NCBI RefSeq assembly: GCF_039993895.1
Contig: NZ_CP121194.1
Location: 2,852,001-2,916,000 of the forward strand
Direction of reading: 5' to 3'
DNA: 64,000 bases
DNA from: Edaphobacter paludis
GTDB taxonomy: Bacteria; Acidobacteriota; Terriglobia; Terriglobales; Acidobacteriaceae
A program made the translations under genes and the position numbers. Position 1 is the first letter of the stretch; every line of letters begins with the position of its first letter. Of the stretch, positions 63,597 to 64,000 are shown piece after piece. Under the pieces are notes generated by a model. The model was not told where the DNA came from, ran no database searches, and saw nothing but the letters and a program-made list of their open reading frames with translations.

Positions 63597-64000
63597 ATGA
63601 TTGATCTCAAAGGCAAAATAGCCGTCGTCTTCGGCCTCGCCAACAAGCGCAGCATCGCCTGGGGCATCGCCCAGAAGCTCTCCGAAGCCGGAGCCACGCT
63701 GGCCATCTGCTACCAGAGCGAGCGCCTCCGTCAGGATGCCGAAGCCCTCGCCGCCGACCTGCCCAGCGCCCGCACCTTCCAGTGCGATGTTGCCGTCGAC
63801 GCCGACATCGACAATGTCTTCGAGCAGCTCAAGTCGGCCTACGGTAAACTCGACATCCTCGTCCACTCCATCGGCTTCGCGCCCAACATCAAGAATGATG
63901 TGCTTCACACGACACGCGAAGACTTCCGCATTGCGCACGATATCAGCGCCTATTCGCTCATCGCCCTCGCCCGCGCCGCGGAACCGCTGATGACCGAAGG
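63597..64000 (+). CDS. fabI: Enoyl-[acyl-carrier-protein] reductase, partial (cut by window end)
   Basis: The first 134 codons of an SDR-fold enoyl-ACP reductase for fatty acid elongation. GKIAVVFGLANKRSIAWGIA is the FabI NADH-binding start with the longer glycine motif, and LVHSIGFAPN follows as in FabI. The catalytic Tyr-x6-Lys lies beyond the window. AACAGGAGCACAGAGCACA precedes ATG 63597. Confidence 0.92.
   Translation, partial: MIDLKGKIAVVFGLANKRSIAWGIAQKLSEAGATLAICYQSERLRQDAEALAADLPSARTFQCDVAVDADIDNVFEQLKSAYGKLDILVHSIGFAPNIKNDVLHTTREDFRIAHDISAYSLIALARAAEPLMTE

Overview
The window reads as a stretch of chromosome from a soil-type acidobacterium (Acidobacteriaceae/Terriglobales, near Granulicella, Edaphobacter or Terriglobus). 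This is inference from gene content: a fused LptF-LptG permease, a bacillithiol-type deacetylase, paired Tat-exported ferritin-like proteins, a carboxypeptidase-regulatory-like TonB receptor, a GH78 rhamnosidase, and dispersed palindromic intergenic repeats. Gene density is high and many genes overlap by 4 bp. No prophage, insertion sequence, integrase or CRISPR array is visible.

Layout. 1-9 kb: a truncated beta-propeller gene diverges from an acyl-lipid desaturase whose upstream region carries five TTACAA hexamers. Then come a two-component pair, an O-acyltransferase, the LptFG fusion, a glycosyltransferase and a stand-alone B12-binding domain. 9-14 kb (minus): a leucine/acyl-CoA degradation operon (carboxyltransferase, HMG-CoA lyase-like protein, enoyl-CoA hydratase), a thioesterase and an SDR. 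14-21 kb: nicotinamidase, a TonB receptor under a cobalamin riboswitch, a quinone oxidoreductase, a lipoprotein, a GtrB-like glycosyltransferase, tRNA-Arg(CCU) and ispG. 22-29 kb: cell-surface polysaccharide genes, an MFS transporter, queF and an M48 protease. 29-33 kb: an alpha-L-rhamnosidase convergent with an unusual IclR-HTH/periplasmic-binding-protein regulator.

33-43 kb: folate and one-carbon genes (pabBC fusion, homocysteine methyltransferase/MTHFR fusion), xseB, a propeller lipoprotein, a BshB-like deacetylase and two ferritin-like genes. 42-50 kb (minus): a diguanylate cyclase, a Nudix hydrolase, a CocE-type hydrolase, CDGSH and UBP-type zinc-finger miniproteins, and a soluble NtrB/NtrC-like pair divergent from rph. 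50-58 kb: a RibD-like reductase with a divergent HxlR regulator, a BNR-repeat protein overlapping a ThiS/MoaD-like protein, an aldolase and several small stress-type proteins. 57-64 kb: two cyclophilins, a membrane glycosyltransferase-like protein, mdh, icd, an EVE-domain protein and the start of fabI.

Themes. Cobalamin links the riboswitch-controlled receptor with the B12-binding domain and the branched-chain acyl-CoA genes. Envelope building is represented by LptFG, glycosyltransferases, acyltransferases and a polysaccharide deacetylase. The least ordinary signals are the tRNA-Arg with an apparently swapped 19-56 tertiary pair, a pair of roughly 65-nt dispersed elements, the ATCCGCG-type palindrome family, the IclR-PBP1 regulator, the TTACAA and TTCCCA motif arrays, and a candidate small RNA with a strong terminator.
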